A stretch of DNA of 34,593 nucleotides, from the NCBI GenBank assembly GCA_009839425.1, contig VXPS01000110.1, positions 1 to 34,593 on the forward strand, written 5' to 3'. Positions 26,321 to 33,993 of the stretch are shown here, piece by piece. Numbering within the stretch: position 1 is the stretch's first letter; every line of letters begins with the position of its first letter. This DNA comes from Chloroflexota bacterium (GTDB lineage: Bacteria > Chloroflexota > UBA11872). Both the position numbers and the translations under genes were made by a program. Below the pieces are notes generated by a model. It did not search any database. It saw nothing but the letters and a program-made list of their open reading frames with translations, and was not told the DNA's origin.

Positions 26321-26921
26321 GAGACCTTTGCAAACCCGGGTGGGCGCCGCATGGTGACGACCAGCAGCTTGACCACCGAGGATCGTGGCGATGCATTGGT
26401 CGACCCAGCCGCTGGAATTGATCGACGCCTGGCTGCCGCCGCGAGTGGGCCGCAATGTACGGCTGGAGCGGCTGACCGAGCTCATCGACTGGACGCCGCT
26501 CGCGGTCTTGGTCGCCGACCTGCACGCCGCGCCGGTGCGGCGGCTGAGCACACATCACCCCCGACTGAGCCCGGCGGCGCGCCACCGCCAGGCCCGGATC
26601 GACCGGGTGCGGCGGCCGGTGGAGCATGTGTTTGGGACGTTGAAACGCTCCTACGGCTACCAGCGGGTGCGTTACCGCGGCCTGGCCTGCAATTCCGCCG
26701 AGATGTGGTTCAAGGTGCTGGCCTACAACCTGCGCCGCGCGGACCGGCTGCCGACCGACGCCCCCGCCTAGCCCTCGGCGCATTGCGTCCTCGCCCCGGT
26801 CCGGGGCGGGGTCGACCCGCCGCCACGGGCGGCCACCGGGGCTGTCGCACCTCTCGCCCCATCCCATCACGCGACCGCGCCGTCCTTCGGCGCTGCCCAG
26901 GGCGCATTGCGCAGAGGTCTC
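26321..26921 (+). mobile_element. Internally deleted IS5-like insertion sequence (about 600 bp)
   Basis: Left end GAGACCTTTGC and right end GCAGAGGTCTC (inverted, one mismatch), flanked by CTAG (26317-26320) and CTTG (26922-26925); contains a short transposase ORF. Confidence 0.65.
26385..26771 (+). pseudogene. IS5-family transposase with internal in-frame deletion (N-terminal piece fused to C-terminal piece)
   Basis: LERLTELIDWTPLAVLVADLHAAPVRRL (N-terminal-like) joined to RLSPAARHRQARIDRVRRPVEHVFGTLKRSYGYQRVRYRGLACNSAEMWFKVLAYNLRRA (C-terminal-like); only 128 aa. Confidence 0.75.
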
Positions 26922-26983
26922 CTTGGAGAGGGTGAAGAGTCGCCGTACTTTCGAGGGCGAGGGGCGTTATGCAAAGGTTTCCC
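26922..26983 (+). repeat. Dispersed hairpin-bearing repeat, copy 1 right half
   Basis: CTTGGAGAGGGTGAAGAGTCG...TCGAGGGCGAGGGGCGT... parallels 30091-30150 (CTTGGAGAGGGTGAAGAGCCG...TCGAGGACCACGGGCGT). Confidence 0.55.
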
Positions 26984-27017
26984 AACAACCCTTCAACCGG
27001 ACGAAAGGACCACGGGC

Positions 27018-27848
27018 ATGCCGTACATCCCACGCGCTGAGGCGCTGAGGCGCCTGCGGGCCACGCTGGATGCCGGTCAGCCGATCATCGGCTGCGGCGC
27101 CGGCACCGGCATCACGGCCAAGTTTGCCGAGCAGGGCGGCGCGGACCTGATCATCATCTATAACTCGGGGCGATTCCGGATGGCGGGCCGCGGGTCGCTG
27201 TCAGGGATGATGCCCTTCGGCGACGCCAACGCCATCGTGGTGGACATGGCGTCCGAGGTGCTGCCGGTGGTGCAGGACACGCCGGTGCTGGCGGGCGTCT
27301 GCGGGACCGACCCGTTTCGGCTGATGCCCACGTTTCTTAAGCAGCTCAAGGCTATGGGCTTCGACGGCGTGCAGAACTTTCCGACGGTCGGTCTGATCGA
27401 CGGCATCTTCCGCCAGGGCCTGGAAGAGACCAACATGGGCTTTGGCCTGGAAGTGGACCTGATCCGCCAGGCCAATGAGCTGGACATGCTGACCTGTCCC
27501 TACGTGTTCGACCCCGATCAGGCGGTAGCCATGAGCCGGGCCGGTGCGGACGTGCTGGTGCCGCACATGGGCCTGACCACCAAGGGCTCGATCGGGGCGA
27601 CGACGGCGCTGACGCTGGACGACGCGGTGGCCAGCGTGCAGGCCATTCACGACGCCGCCGTGGCCGAGAAACCGGACTCGGTGGTGCTGTGTCACGGCGG
27701 GCCGATCGCCGACCCCGGCGACGTGCGCCACGTCCTGGCGAACACCGAAGGCGTGGCCGGGTTCTTCGGCGCCTCCAGCATTGAGCGCCTGCCGACCGAA
27801 GTCGGCATCCGAGAGCAGGTCGAGGCACTGAAAGCGGCCAAGGGCTGA
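27018..27848 (+). CDS. Phosphoenolpyruvate hydrolase-like TIM-barrel family protein (PF09370-type)
   Basis: [63 protein letters not shown]...[14 protein letters not shown]...[16 protein letters not shown]; ...[14 protein letters not shown]. Confidence 0.88.
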   Translation: MPYIPRAEALRRLRATLDAGQPIIGCGAGTGITAKFAEQGGADLIIIYNSGRFRMAGRGSLSGMMPFGDANAIVVDMASEVLPVVQDTPVLAGVCGTDPFRLMPTFLKQLKAMGFDGVQNFPTVGLIDGIFRQGLEETNMGFGLEVDLIRQANELDMLTCPYVFDPDQAVAMSRAGADVLVPHMGLTTKGSIGATTALTLDDAVASVQAIHDAAVAEKPDSVVLCHGGPIADPGDVRHVLANTEGVAGFFGASSIERLPTEVGIREQVEALKAAKG

Positions 27849-27891
27849 TTGTGTTCGGCGACCCGCCGCCTGCCTGATTGAGGGGGCGCGC

Positions 27892-28197
27892 TTGGCCCAG
27901 TTGCCCAAGGACGACAACATAGTCGCGGCCGCACCGCTCACCGGCGAGCACCGATTCGATGTCCCGGGATTCCAAGCCGTCTTTCAATGCACGTCGAATG
28001 TCCATGTCTGTCAGTAGGATCTGGACAACTTTGTGGCCGATCTCGGAGCCGTGCGCGACGAATACGACGTTCCGTTCTTCTACAACTTCCACCGCCCGGC
28101 GCGGGACGAGCGGACGGCCGCTGCACTCGCGTCGCTGGACGAAACCTCGCAAGGCATCATGGTTCTGCACCACGCGCTGCTGGAGACCTATGCATAA
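27892..28197 (+). pseudogene. ThuA-like (trehalose-utilisation domain) pseudogene: in-frame stop and IS-truncated 3' end
   Basis: LAQLPKDDNIVAAAPLTGEHRFDVPGFQAVFQCTSNVHVCQ*DLDNFVADLGAVRDEYDVPFFYNFHRPARDERTAAALASLDETSQGIMVLHHALLETYA*; TAG at 28015-28017; ending lies in IS-end sequence GAGACCTATGCATAA. Confidence 0.6.
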
Positions 28198-28350
28198 CTG
28201 CGGTGTGCGCGGCCACGGGAGCGCGGGGGGCGCGGTGCAGGTTGCAGGCAAGGCATTTGAACCACAGTTCCACAGCGCTCCGTGCCAGTCCCACGTACGG
28301 GACGGTCTGACACCCGAGGCTCGGCTTCTGGGTCCTGAAGACGTGCTGCA
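28183..28350 (-). mobile_element. Remnant of a second, diverged IS5-like element (C-terminal transposase fragment plus one terminal repeat)
   Basis: Minus-strand QHVFRTQKPSLGCQTVPYVGLARSAVELWFKCLACNLHRA aligns by eye with EHVFGTLKRSYGYQRVRYRGLACNSAEMWFKVLAYNLRRA of the first element; the end at 28183 reads GAGACCTATGCATAA. Upper boundary uncertain. Confidence 0.65.
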
Positions 28351-28464
28351 TCGGTGCCCGGCGCGGCGTGAGCAGAGCAGTGCGCTGCGACTGCCGAGAG
28401 GGCAGGTCGCCCGACAAAGTCGCTGCCTACGCCCTTGCAGGCGCGAAGATTGGGGCTTGGTCTG

Positions 28465-29247
28465 ATGGCGCCGGGGGTTGACCTGGACTTTCGGCCGGAG
28501 GTGCCGGCGTTTGATGCGAATGCGGCGCTGGGGCGGCGGCATGACCGGCGGGTGGCGGTGGACGATGCAGCCGGGTTGCTGGCGGAGATGGATCGGGCCG
28601 GGGTGGAGCGGGCGCTGGTGTACGCGCCGCATGCGGCGGCGTTCGACTCGGCAGAGGGCAACGCGGGGCTGCTGGAGGCGATTGGCAGCGAGTTGCGGCT
28701 GGCGCCGCAGTTCGAGGGCAACCCGACGTTCGACGACCTGGACGAGACCGCGGCGCAGATCGAGGCGGCCGACGTGCGGGCGGTGCGGATGGTGCCGACC
28801 CTGCATCACTACCCGTTCAGATCGTGGGTGGTCGGCGAATGGCTGGAGTGGCTGTCGGCGCGGGGCATCCCGTTGTGGCTGCCGGCCAGCTACGAGACGA
28901 ACTGGCACGACGGCGCCGACCTGGACCCGCACGCGGTTCACGAGACGGTACGCCAGTTCCCGGACCTGACCGTGGTGCTGTGCGAGGTGCACTATGTGCA
29001 GGCCTCGTGGGCGCCGCCGCTGTTGCGGAGCCTGTCGAACCTGTCGATCGAGGTTTCGCGGTACGTGATCGCGGATGGGATCGCGCAGTTGCTGGAGATT
29101 GTGGGGCCGGAGCGGGTGCTGTTCGGGTCGCGTTTCCCGGAGCAGGCCATCGCGCCGCAGCTGTATCACCTGCACCGGCTGGGGCTGAACGAGACCGACC
29201 TAAGGGCCGTGTGCGGGGGCAACCTGGCGCGGCTGTTGAGGATGTAG
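28465..29247 (+). CDS. Amidohydrolase-family (COG2159-like) TIM-barrel protein lacking the HxH motif
   Basis: PAFDANAALGRRHDRRVAVDDAAGLLAEMDRAGVERALVY...IVGPERVLFGSRFPEQAI...NLARLLRM; ATG at 28465. Confidence 0.8.
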   Translation: MAPGVDLDFRPEVPAFDANAALGRRHDRRVAVDDAAGLLAEMDRAGVERALVYAPHAAAFDSAEGNAGLLEAIGSELRLAPQFEGNPTFDDLDETAAQIEAADVRAVRMVPTLHHYPFRSWVVGEWLEWLSARGIPLWLPASYETNWHDGADLDPHAVHETVRQFPDLTVVLCEVHYVQASWAPPLLRSLSNLSIEVSRYVIADGIAQLLEIVGPERVLFGSRFPEQAIAPQLYHLHRLGLNETDLRAVCGGNLARLLRM

Positions 29248-29251
29248 CGCG

Positions 29252-30013
29252 ATGGACACACCGGTCATCGACTTTCACAGCCATGCGGGTAGCTGGGGCA
29301 GGTACGGCGTGGATGCCGACTGCGACCTGTACCTGAAAGTGATGGACGCGGCGGGGGTGGACCGGACCTGCATTAACTGCATCTGGTTCGGGGACGCCCG
29401 GCGTGGCAACGACCTGGTGATGGAGTACGTGAAACGGGCGCCCGACAGGTTCATCGGGGTAGCGTTCGCGACGCCGCACTATCCCGAGGAGGCGGTGAAG
29501 GAGCTGGAGCGGGCGGTGCACCAGTTGGGCATGGCGTACGTGAAGATCTACCCCGACTACTTCGGACGCCCGAACGACGACCCGGCCTACTTCCCGATCT
29601 ACGAGTGGGTGGACGAGCAGGAGATGGCGGTGATGTGTCATGCGACCTACCCGTTCGATCCGCCGGGGACGACCATCCAGGGCCGGTTCACGGCGCTGAG
29701 CGATCGCTTTCCCAACGTGCGCTGGGTGATGGCGCATACGGCGGGGACGCTGGACGCGGACGCCGCGGAGACCGCGCGGGTGCTGCCGAATGTCTACATG
29801 GAGACCTGTAGTTCGCGTACGGCGCTCGGCGCCACCGAGTTCAACGTGGAGCGCGCGGGCGAGGACAAGGTGCTGTACGGCTCCGACATGGCGCTGATGG
29901 ATGCGCGGCAGCAGATTGCGAAGGTCGTGACGGCCGACATTCCGCGGCGGGCCAAGGAGAAGATCCTGGGGTTGAATGCCATGCGGCTCTTGCGTTTGGA
30001 CGGTCGACCATAG
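29252..30013 (+). CDS. Amidohydrolase family (amidohydrolase_2) protein with intact metal motifs
   Basis: VIDFHSHAG (HxH), VMCHATYP, WVMAHTAGT, KVLYGSDMAL, NAMRLLRL. Confidence 0.88.
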   Translation: MDTPVIDFHSHAGSWGRYGVDADCDLYLKVMDAAGVDRTCINCIWFGDARRGNDLVMEYVKRAPDRFIGVAFATPHYPEEAVKELERAVHQLGMAYVKIYPDYFGRPNDDPAYFPIYEWVDEQEMAVMCHATYPFDPPGTTIQGRFTALSDRFPNVRWVMAHTAGTLDADAAETARVLPNVYMETCSSRTALGATEFNVERAGEDKVLYGSDMALMDARQQIAKVVTADIPRRAKEKILGLNAMRLLRLDGRP

Positions 30014-30040
30014 GCTTGCGTAACCCGCGGCTGGTTGCGC

Positions 30041-30150
30041 GGAAGACCCCTCACCGGTTTCGGCCGAAGACGGCCGAACCTGCCTCTCCCCTTGGAGAGG
30101 GTGAAGAGCCGCTGCGCGATCGAGGACCACGGGCGTCGGTAAGAGGTCTC
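30041..30150 (+). repeat. Dispersed hairpin-bearing repeat, copy 2 (uninterrupted)
   Basis: GGAAGACCCCTCACC, hairpin GGTTTCGGCC-GAAGAC-GGCCGAACC (30056-30080), hairpin CCTCTCC-CCTT-GGAGAGG (30083-30100), GTGAAGAGCCG, ...AGAGGTCTC. Confidence 0.6.
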
Positions 30151-30165
30151 TAAAGGGGGAGCGGC

Positions 30166-31416
30166 ATGAACGAGCGATTGGCGGCGCAGACGGGTGAGGC
30201 GGCGGCGATGCTGGACCTGGGGGCGACCCACGACTTTGGCGACGACGACATCGCGGCGGTGGCCGAGGTGCTGCGGTCGGGCCACGTGGGGCTGGGGCCG
30301 AAGGTGGTGGAGTTCGAGGAGGCGTTTGCGGCGAAGCACGGGGCAAAGCACGCGGTGACGGCCAGCTCGGGCACGGCGGCGATGCATGTGTGTATCGGGG
30401 CGCTGAACCCGGAGCCGGGCAGCGAGATCATCGTGTCGCCGTGGACGGCGGGCGGGTCGATCATCGGCGCGATCCTGCACAACTGCGTGCCGGTGTTCGC
30501 GGACGTGGACGACACCTACACGCTGGATCCGGCGGACGTGGAGGCCAAGATCACGCCGCGCACCCGGGCGATCATGGCCGTGCACCTGTTCGGCAATCCG
30601 TGCGACATGAACGCGCTGCAGGCGATTGCCGACCGGCATGGCCTGGCGCTGATCGAGGACTGCTGCCAGGCGCATTTCGCCGAGTCGCAGGGGCGAACCG
30701 TGGGGACGGTGGGCGACATCGGCGGGTTCAGCTTTGGCGGCAAGCACCTGTCGGCGGGCACCGGCGGGGCGGTGGTGACGAACGACCAGGCCCTTTGGGA
30801 ACGCGCCATCCTGTTCCGCGACGCGGCGCTGCCGCGCGACAACGGGCCGCTGCAGGGGCAGCCGTACGCCAACTACTTCCTGGCGCCGAACTACAAGATG
30901 GGCGACCTGATGGCGGCGGTGCTGCGCACCCAACTGGAGAAAGTGGACGGATACATCGACCGGAAGATCGCGACGGCCGAGGCGATCATCGATGGGCTGT
31001 CGGACATGGATGAGATCACGCCGCAGCGGGTGCGGCCCGGCGACCGTCACACGTACTGGGTGCTGGGCTTCACGCTGGATACGGACACGCTGGGGTGCTC
31101 GGCCTGGGACTTCGCGGAGGAGGTCAGCCGGGCGGGCGTGCCGCTGGGCGGGCCATACGTCGGGTCGGGCCGCCACGGGCCGCTGTACCGCAACCCGTTC
31201 CTGGCGGGGCCGCATGGGTACGGCCAGAGCCGGTTTCCGTTCGACTTCGACCGCGAGACGCCTATGGACTACTCGCAGGTGGAGTGCGCGCGCGGCGAGG
31301 ACATCATGGGCCGCGGGGTGTCGCTGCAGATGACGCCGAACATCAGCGAAGAAGCCGTGGAGACCATCGTTTCGACCGTGAGGAAGACGACGGCCGCGTA
31401 CCTGTCGAGTCGCTAG
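30166..31416 (+). CDS. DegT/DnrJ/EryC1/StrS family PLP-dependent aminotransferase
   Basis: FGDDDIAAVAEVLRSGHVGLGPKVVEFEEAFAAKHGAKHAVTASSGTAAMHV; LIEDCCQAHFAESQGRTVGTVGDIGGFSFGGKHLSAGTGGAVVT (PLP Lys region); GGGGGA-type RBS upstream. Confidence 0.92.
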   Translation: MNERLAAQTGEAAAMLDLGATHDFGDDDIAAVAEVLRSGHVGLGPKVVEFEEAFAAKHGAKHAVTASSGTAAMHVCIGALNPEPGSEIIVSPWTAGGSIIGAILHNCVPVFADVDDTYTLDPADVEAKITPRTRAIMAVHLFGNPCDMNALQAIADRHGLALIEDCCQAHFAESQGRTVGTVGDIGGFSFGGKHLSAGTGGAVVTNDQALWERAILFRDAALPRDNGPLQGQPYANYFLAPNYKMGDLMAAVLRTQLEKVDGYIDRKIATAEAIIDGLSDMDEITPQRVRPGDRHTYWVLGFTLDTDTLGCSAWDFAEEVSRAGVPLGGPYVGSGRHGPLYRNPFLAGPHGYGQSRFPFDFDRETPMDYSQVECARGEDIMGRGVSLQMTPNISEEAVETIVSTVRKTTAAYLSSR

Positions 31417-31467
31417 GTTGATGGTGCGGGCGGGTTGGGCCCGCGCGGGCGGCCTGGAGGGAGCGGC

Positions 31468-31926
31468 GTGAAGACGTTTGTGTACGAGTCGTCGATCTGG
31501 TTGCCAAGACCGCTGGACGAGGTGTTCGCGTTTTTTTCGGACGCTTCGAACCTGGAAGTCATCACGCCGCCGTGGCTGAGTTTCAGCGTGGTGACGCCGG
31601 CGCCGATCGAGATGCGGCCGGGGACGTTGATCGACTACCGGTTGCGGTTTCGCGGGTTTCCGTTGCGGTGGCGGAGCGAGATCACGTCGTGGGACCCGCC
31701 GCACCGGTTTGCGGACGCGCAGGTGAAGGGTCCGTACCGTCAGTGGATCCACGAGCACACGTTCGTTGAGAAGGACGGCGGGACGCTGGCCGGAGACCGG
31801 GTGGAATACGCTGTGTGGGGCGGCGCGCTGGCGAATGCGCTGGTGGTGCGCCGCGACGTGGAGCGCATCTTCGACTACCGCAGGCAGACGCTGACGGCGA
31901 TGTTCGGCAGCGGGGACGATTCATGA
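31468..31926 (+). CDS. SRPBCC family protein
   Basis: FVYESSIWLPRPLDEVFAFFSDASNLEVITPPWLSFSV...YRLRFRGFPLRWRSEITSWDPPHRFADAQVKGPYRQWIHEHTF; GTG start at 31468. Confidence 0.88.
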   Translation: MKTFVYESSIWLPRPLDEVFAFFSDASNLEVITPPWLSFSVVTPAPIEMRPGTLIDYRLRFRGFPLRWRSEITSWDPPHRFADAQVKGPYRQWIHEHTFVEKDGGTLAGDRVEYAVWGGALANALVVRRDVERIFDYRRQTLTAMFGSGDDS

Positions 31927-31955
31927 GCCTTCAGATGCAAAGGAGCCGCTGAGCG

Positions 31956-32969
31956 GTGCGACTGGCAATCATCGGGGCGCAGCACGGGCACGTGCTGGGG
32001 ATTACGCGGCAGCTCGTTGCCGAAGACGGCGTGGAGCTGGTGGCCGTGGCGGAGGCGGAAGCATCGGTGCGGGAGGAGACGGCGTCGGCCTTCGGGGTGC
32101 CGGGCATTGCGGATTACCGCGAGCTGCTGGACGGGTCCATCGACGCGGCGGCACTGGCGCCGATCAATAACGAAAAGGGCGACGTGGCGGTGTCTTGCCT
32201 GGAGGCAGGGGTGAGCGTGCTGCTGGACAAGCCGGCGGTGACCACGCTGGACGACCTGAATCGGCTGGAGGCCGCGGCGGGCGGCTCGGCGGCGCTGAGC
32301 TGCGCGCTGACGCTGCGGTTCAGCGGTCCGTACCTGGCGGCCCAGCGGGCCATCGAGGCGGGCGAGATCGGGCAAGTGGTGTCGTCGATGGCGCAGCGGC
32401 CGCACAAGTGCGGGCCGGCGCGGCGGCCGGCCTGGTTTTTCGACAGGGAGCTGAACGGCGGGGCGCTGCTGGACCTGTGCATCCACGACGTGGACGCGGT
32501 GCGCTGGCTGCACGGCTGCGAGCCGACGGGCGTGGCGGCACAGCACGGGGCGACGCGATTTGCCGAGTACCCGACGTTCGCGGATCACGCCGAGGTGTGG
32601 CTGCGGCTGGAGGACGGCGGGTCGGCGTTCCTGCGGGCCTCGTGGCTGACGCCGGACAGCGCGCCGTATCACGGGGACTGCCGGATGTTGATCGAGGGCA
32701 CGGACGGGTCGATCGAGATTCGGACCACGGCCGAGGACTCTTGCACCATCGACAAGGGCGGCAGGCAGCGGACGTTGACGGACTTCGAGGGGCCTTCGCT
32801 GGACACGCCCACGGCGGATGCGCCGAATGCGCTGGCGCGCGATTTCATTTCGGCAGCTCGGGGCGAAACTGACCTGGCAATTACGGCGGCGGACGTGATT
32901 GCCTCGCACCGGTGGACGTTGCTGGCGCGGGACGCGGCCGACCATGGGACGCTGGTTACCGGTTCGTAG
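31956..32969 (+). CDS. Gfo/Idh/MocA family oxidoreductase
   Basis: RLAIIGAQHGHVLGITRQL, VLLDKPAVTTLDDLNRLEAA, GGALLDLCIHDVDAVRWLHG. Confidence 0.9.
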   Translation: MRLAIIGAQHGHVLGITRQLVAEDGVELVAVAEAEASVREETASAFGVPGIADYRELLDGSIDAAALAPINNEKGDVAVSCLEAGVSVLLDKPAVTTLDDLNRLEAAAGGSAALSCALTLRFSGPYLAAQRAIEAGEIGQVVSSMAQRPHKCGPARRPAWFFDRELNGGALLDLCIHDVDAVRWLHGCEPTGVAAQHGATRFAEYPTFADHAEVWLRLEDGGSAFLRASWLTPDSAPYHGDCRMLIEGTDGSIEIRTTAEDSCTIDKGGRQRTLTDFEGPSLDTPTADAPNALARDFISAARGETDLAITAADVIASHRWTLLARDAADHGTLVTGS

Positions 32970-33026
32970 GGTCCGGCGGCTAAGGTTCAACCAATCAGAT
33001 TTGGCTGGTAGATCACAGGGGAGCGC

Positions 33027-33935
33027 GTGATGGCCTGGAGTTTTGAGCAGATCGACGGCCCGTACGGCAACGTCACCGAGGGTCCGGCCTGGGACGGGGA
33101 GGCTCTGCTGTTCACGAGCATCCAGCAGAGCCGGATCATGCGCTACGACCCGACGACGGGGGAGTCGACGGTCCACCGCGAGGGCACCAACTACTGCAAC
33201 GGGCTGATGTTCGACCCCAACGGCGTGCTGTACGGCTGCGAGGGCGGCGCGCGTCGGGTGGTGCGCTACAACGACGATGGGACGACGACCGCGCTGACGG
33301 ACGGGTTCGACGGGCAGCGGCTGAACATTCCGAACGATATGGCGATCGACAACGTGGGGCGCATCTGGTTCACCGACCCGTATTACGAAGGCGCCGCGGG
33401 CGATTGGACCGAGGATCGCGGGAACAAGGATCTGGACCACGATTCGGTGTACCGGTTGGATCCGCAGGATGACGGGTCGTGGGTGACTAGCCGGGTCACG
33501 TTCGACACGACGCGGCCGAACGGGCTGCTGTTTTCGCTGGACCACTCGGTGCTGTTCGTGGCGCAGAGCGGGCGGCGTGAGGACGAGCACCGGCAGCTGC
33601 GGTCGTACCCGGTCAACGACGACGGCTCGCTGGGCGAGATGTCGGTGCTGCACGACTTTGGCGCGCACCGCGGGATTGACGGGATGGTCCTGGATACCGA
33701 CGGATACATCATTGCGACGGCCGGCTGGGACCAGGGTGGACCGGGTTCGTCGGTGTATGTGTTTGCGCCGGACGGCGAGGTGATCGAGCGGCACCCGGTG
33801 CCGGTGGCCAATCCGACCAATTGCACGTTTGGCGGGGATGACCTGTCAACGCTGTACGTGACCAGCATCGGCGGGTACCTGCTGCGGGTGGAGACGGAGC
33901 GGCAGGGGCGGTTGCACTACCCAGCGGCGGGGTAG
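33027..33935 (+). CDS. SMP-30/gluconolactonase/LRE family protein
   Basis: EGPAWDGEALLFTSIQQSRIMRYDPTTGE, LNIPNDMAIDNVGRIWFTDPYY, TRPNGLLFSLDHSVLFVAQS, CTFGGDDLSTLYVTS. Confidence 0.92.
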   Translation: MMAWSFEQIDGPYGNVTEGPAWDGEALLFTSIQQSRIMRYDPTTGESTVHREGTNYCNGLMFDPNGVLYGCEGGARRVVRYNDDGTTTALTDGFDGQRLNIPNDMAIDNVGRIWFTDPYYEGAAGDWTEDRGNKDLDHDSVYRLDPQDDGSWVTSRVTFDTTRPNGLLFSLDHSVLFVAQSGRREDEHRQLRSYPVNDDGSLGEMSVLHDFGAHRGIDGMVLDTDGYIIATAGWDQGGPGSSVYVFAPDGEVIERHPVPVANPTNCTFGGDDLSTLYVTSIGGYLLRVETERQGRLHYPAAG

Positions 33936-33993
33936 TGGTCATTGGCGCCGAAAACGGCGACTCGGGTGGTGACTCCGGGTTAGGGCCGAGTCG

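Noticed and set aside
24864-26870. 668-aa minus ORF and the 25352..26086 + ORF
   Set aside because: Off-frame translations overlapping the MATE gene and the IS; no coherent motifs.
27352-33794. Long minus ORFs 27352..29175, 29794..31758, 31875..33794
   Set aside because: Antisense shadows of well-supported + strand enzymes; the only real minus-strand signal here is the transposase fragment near 28183-28350.
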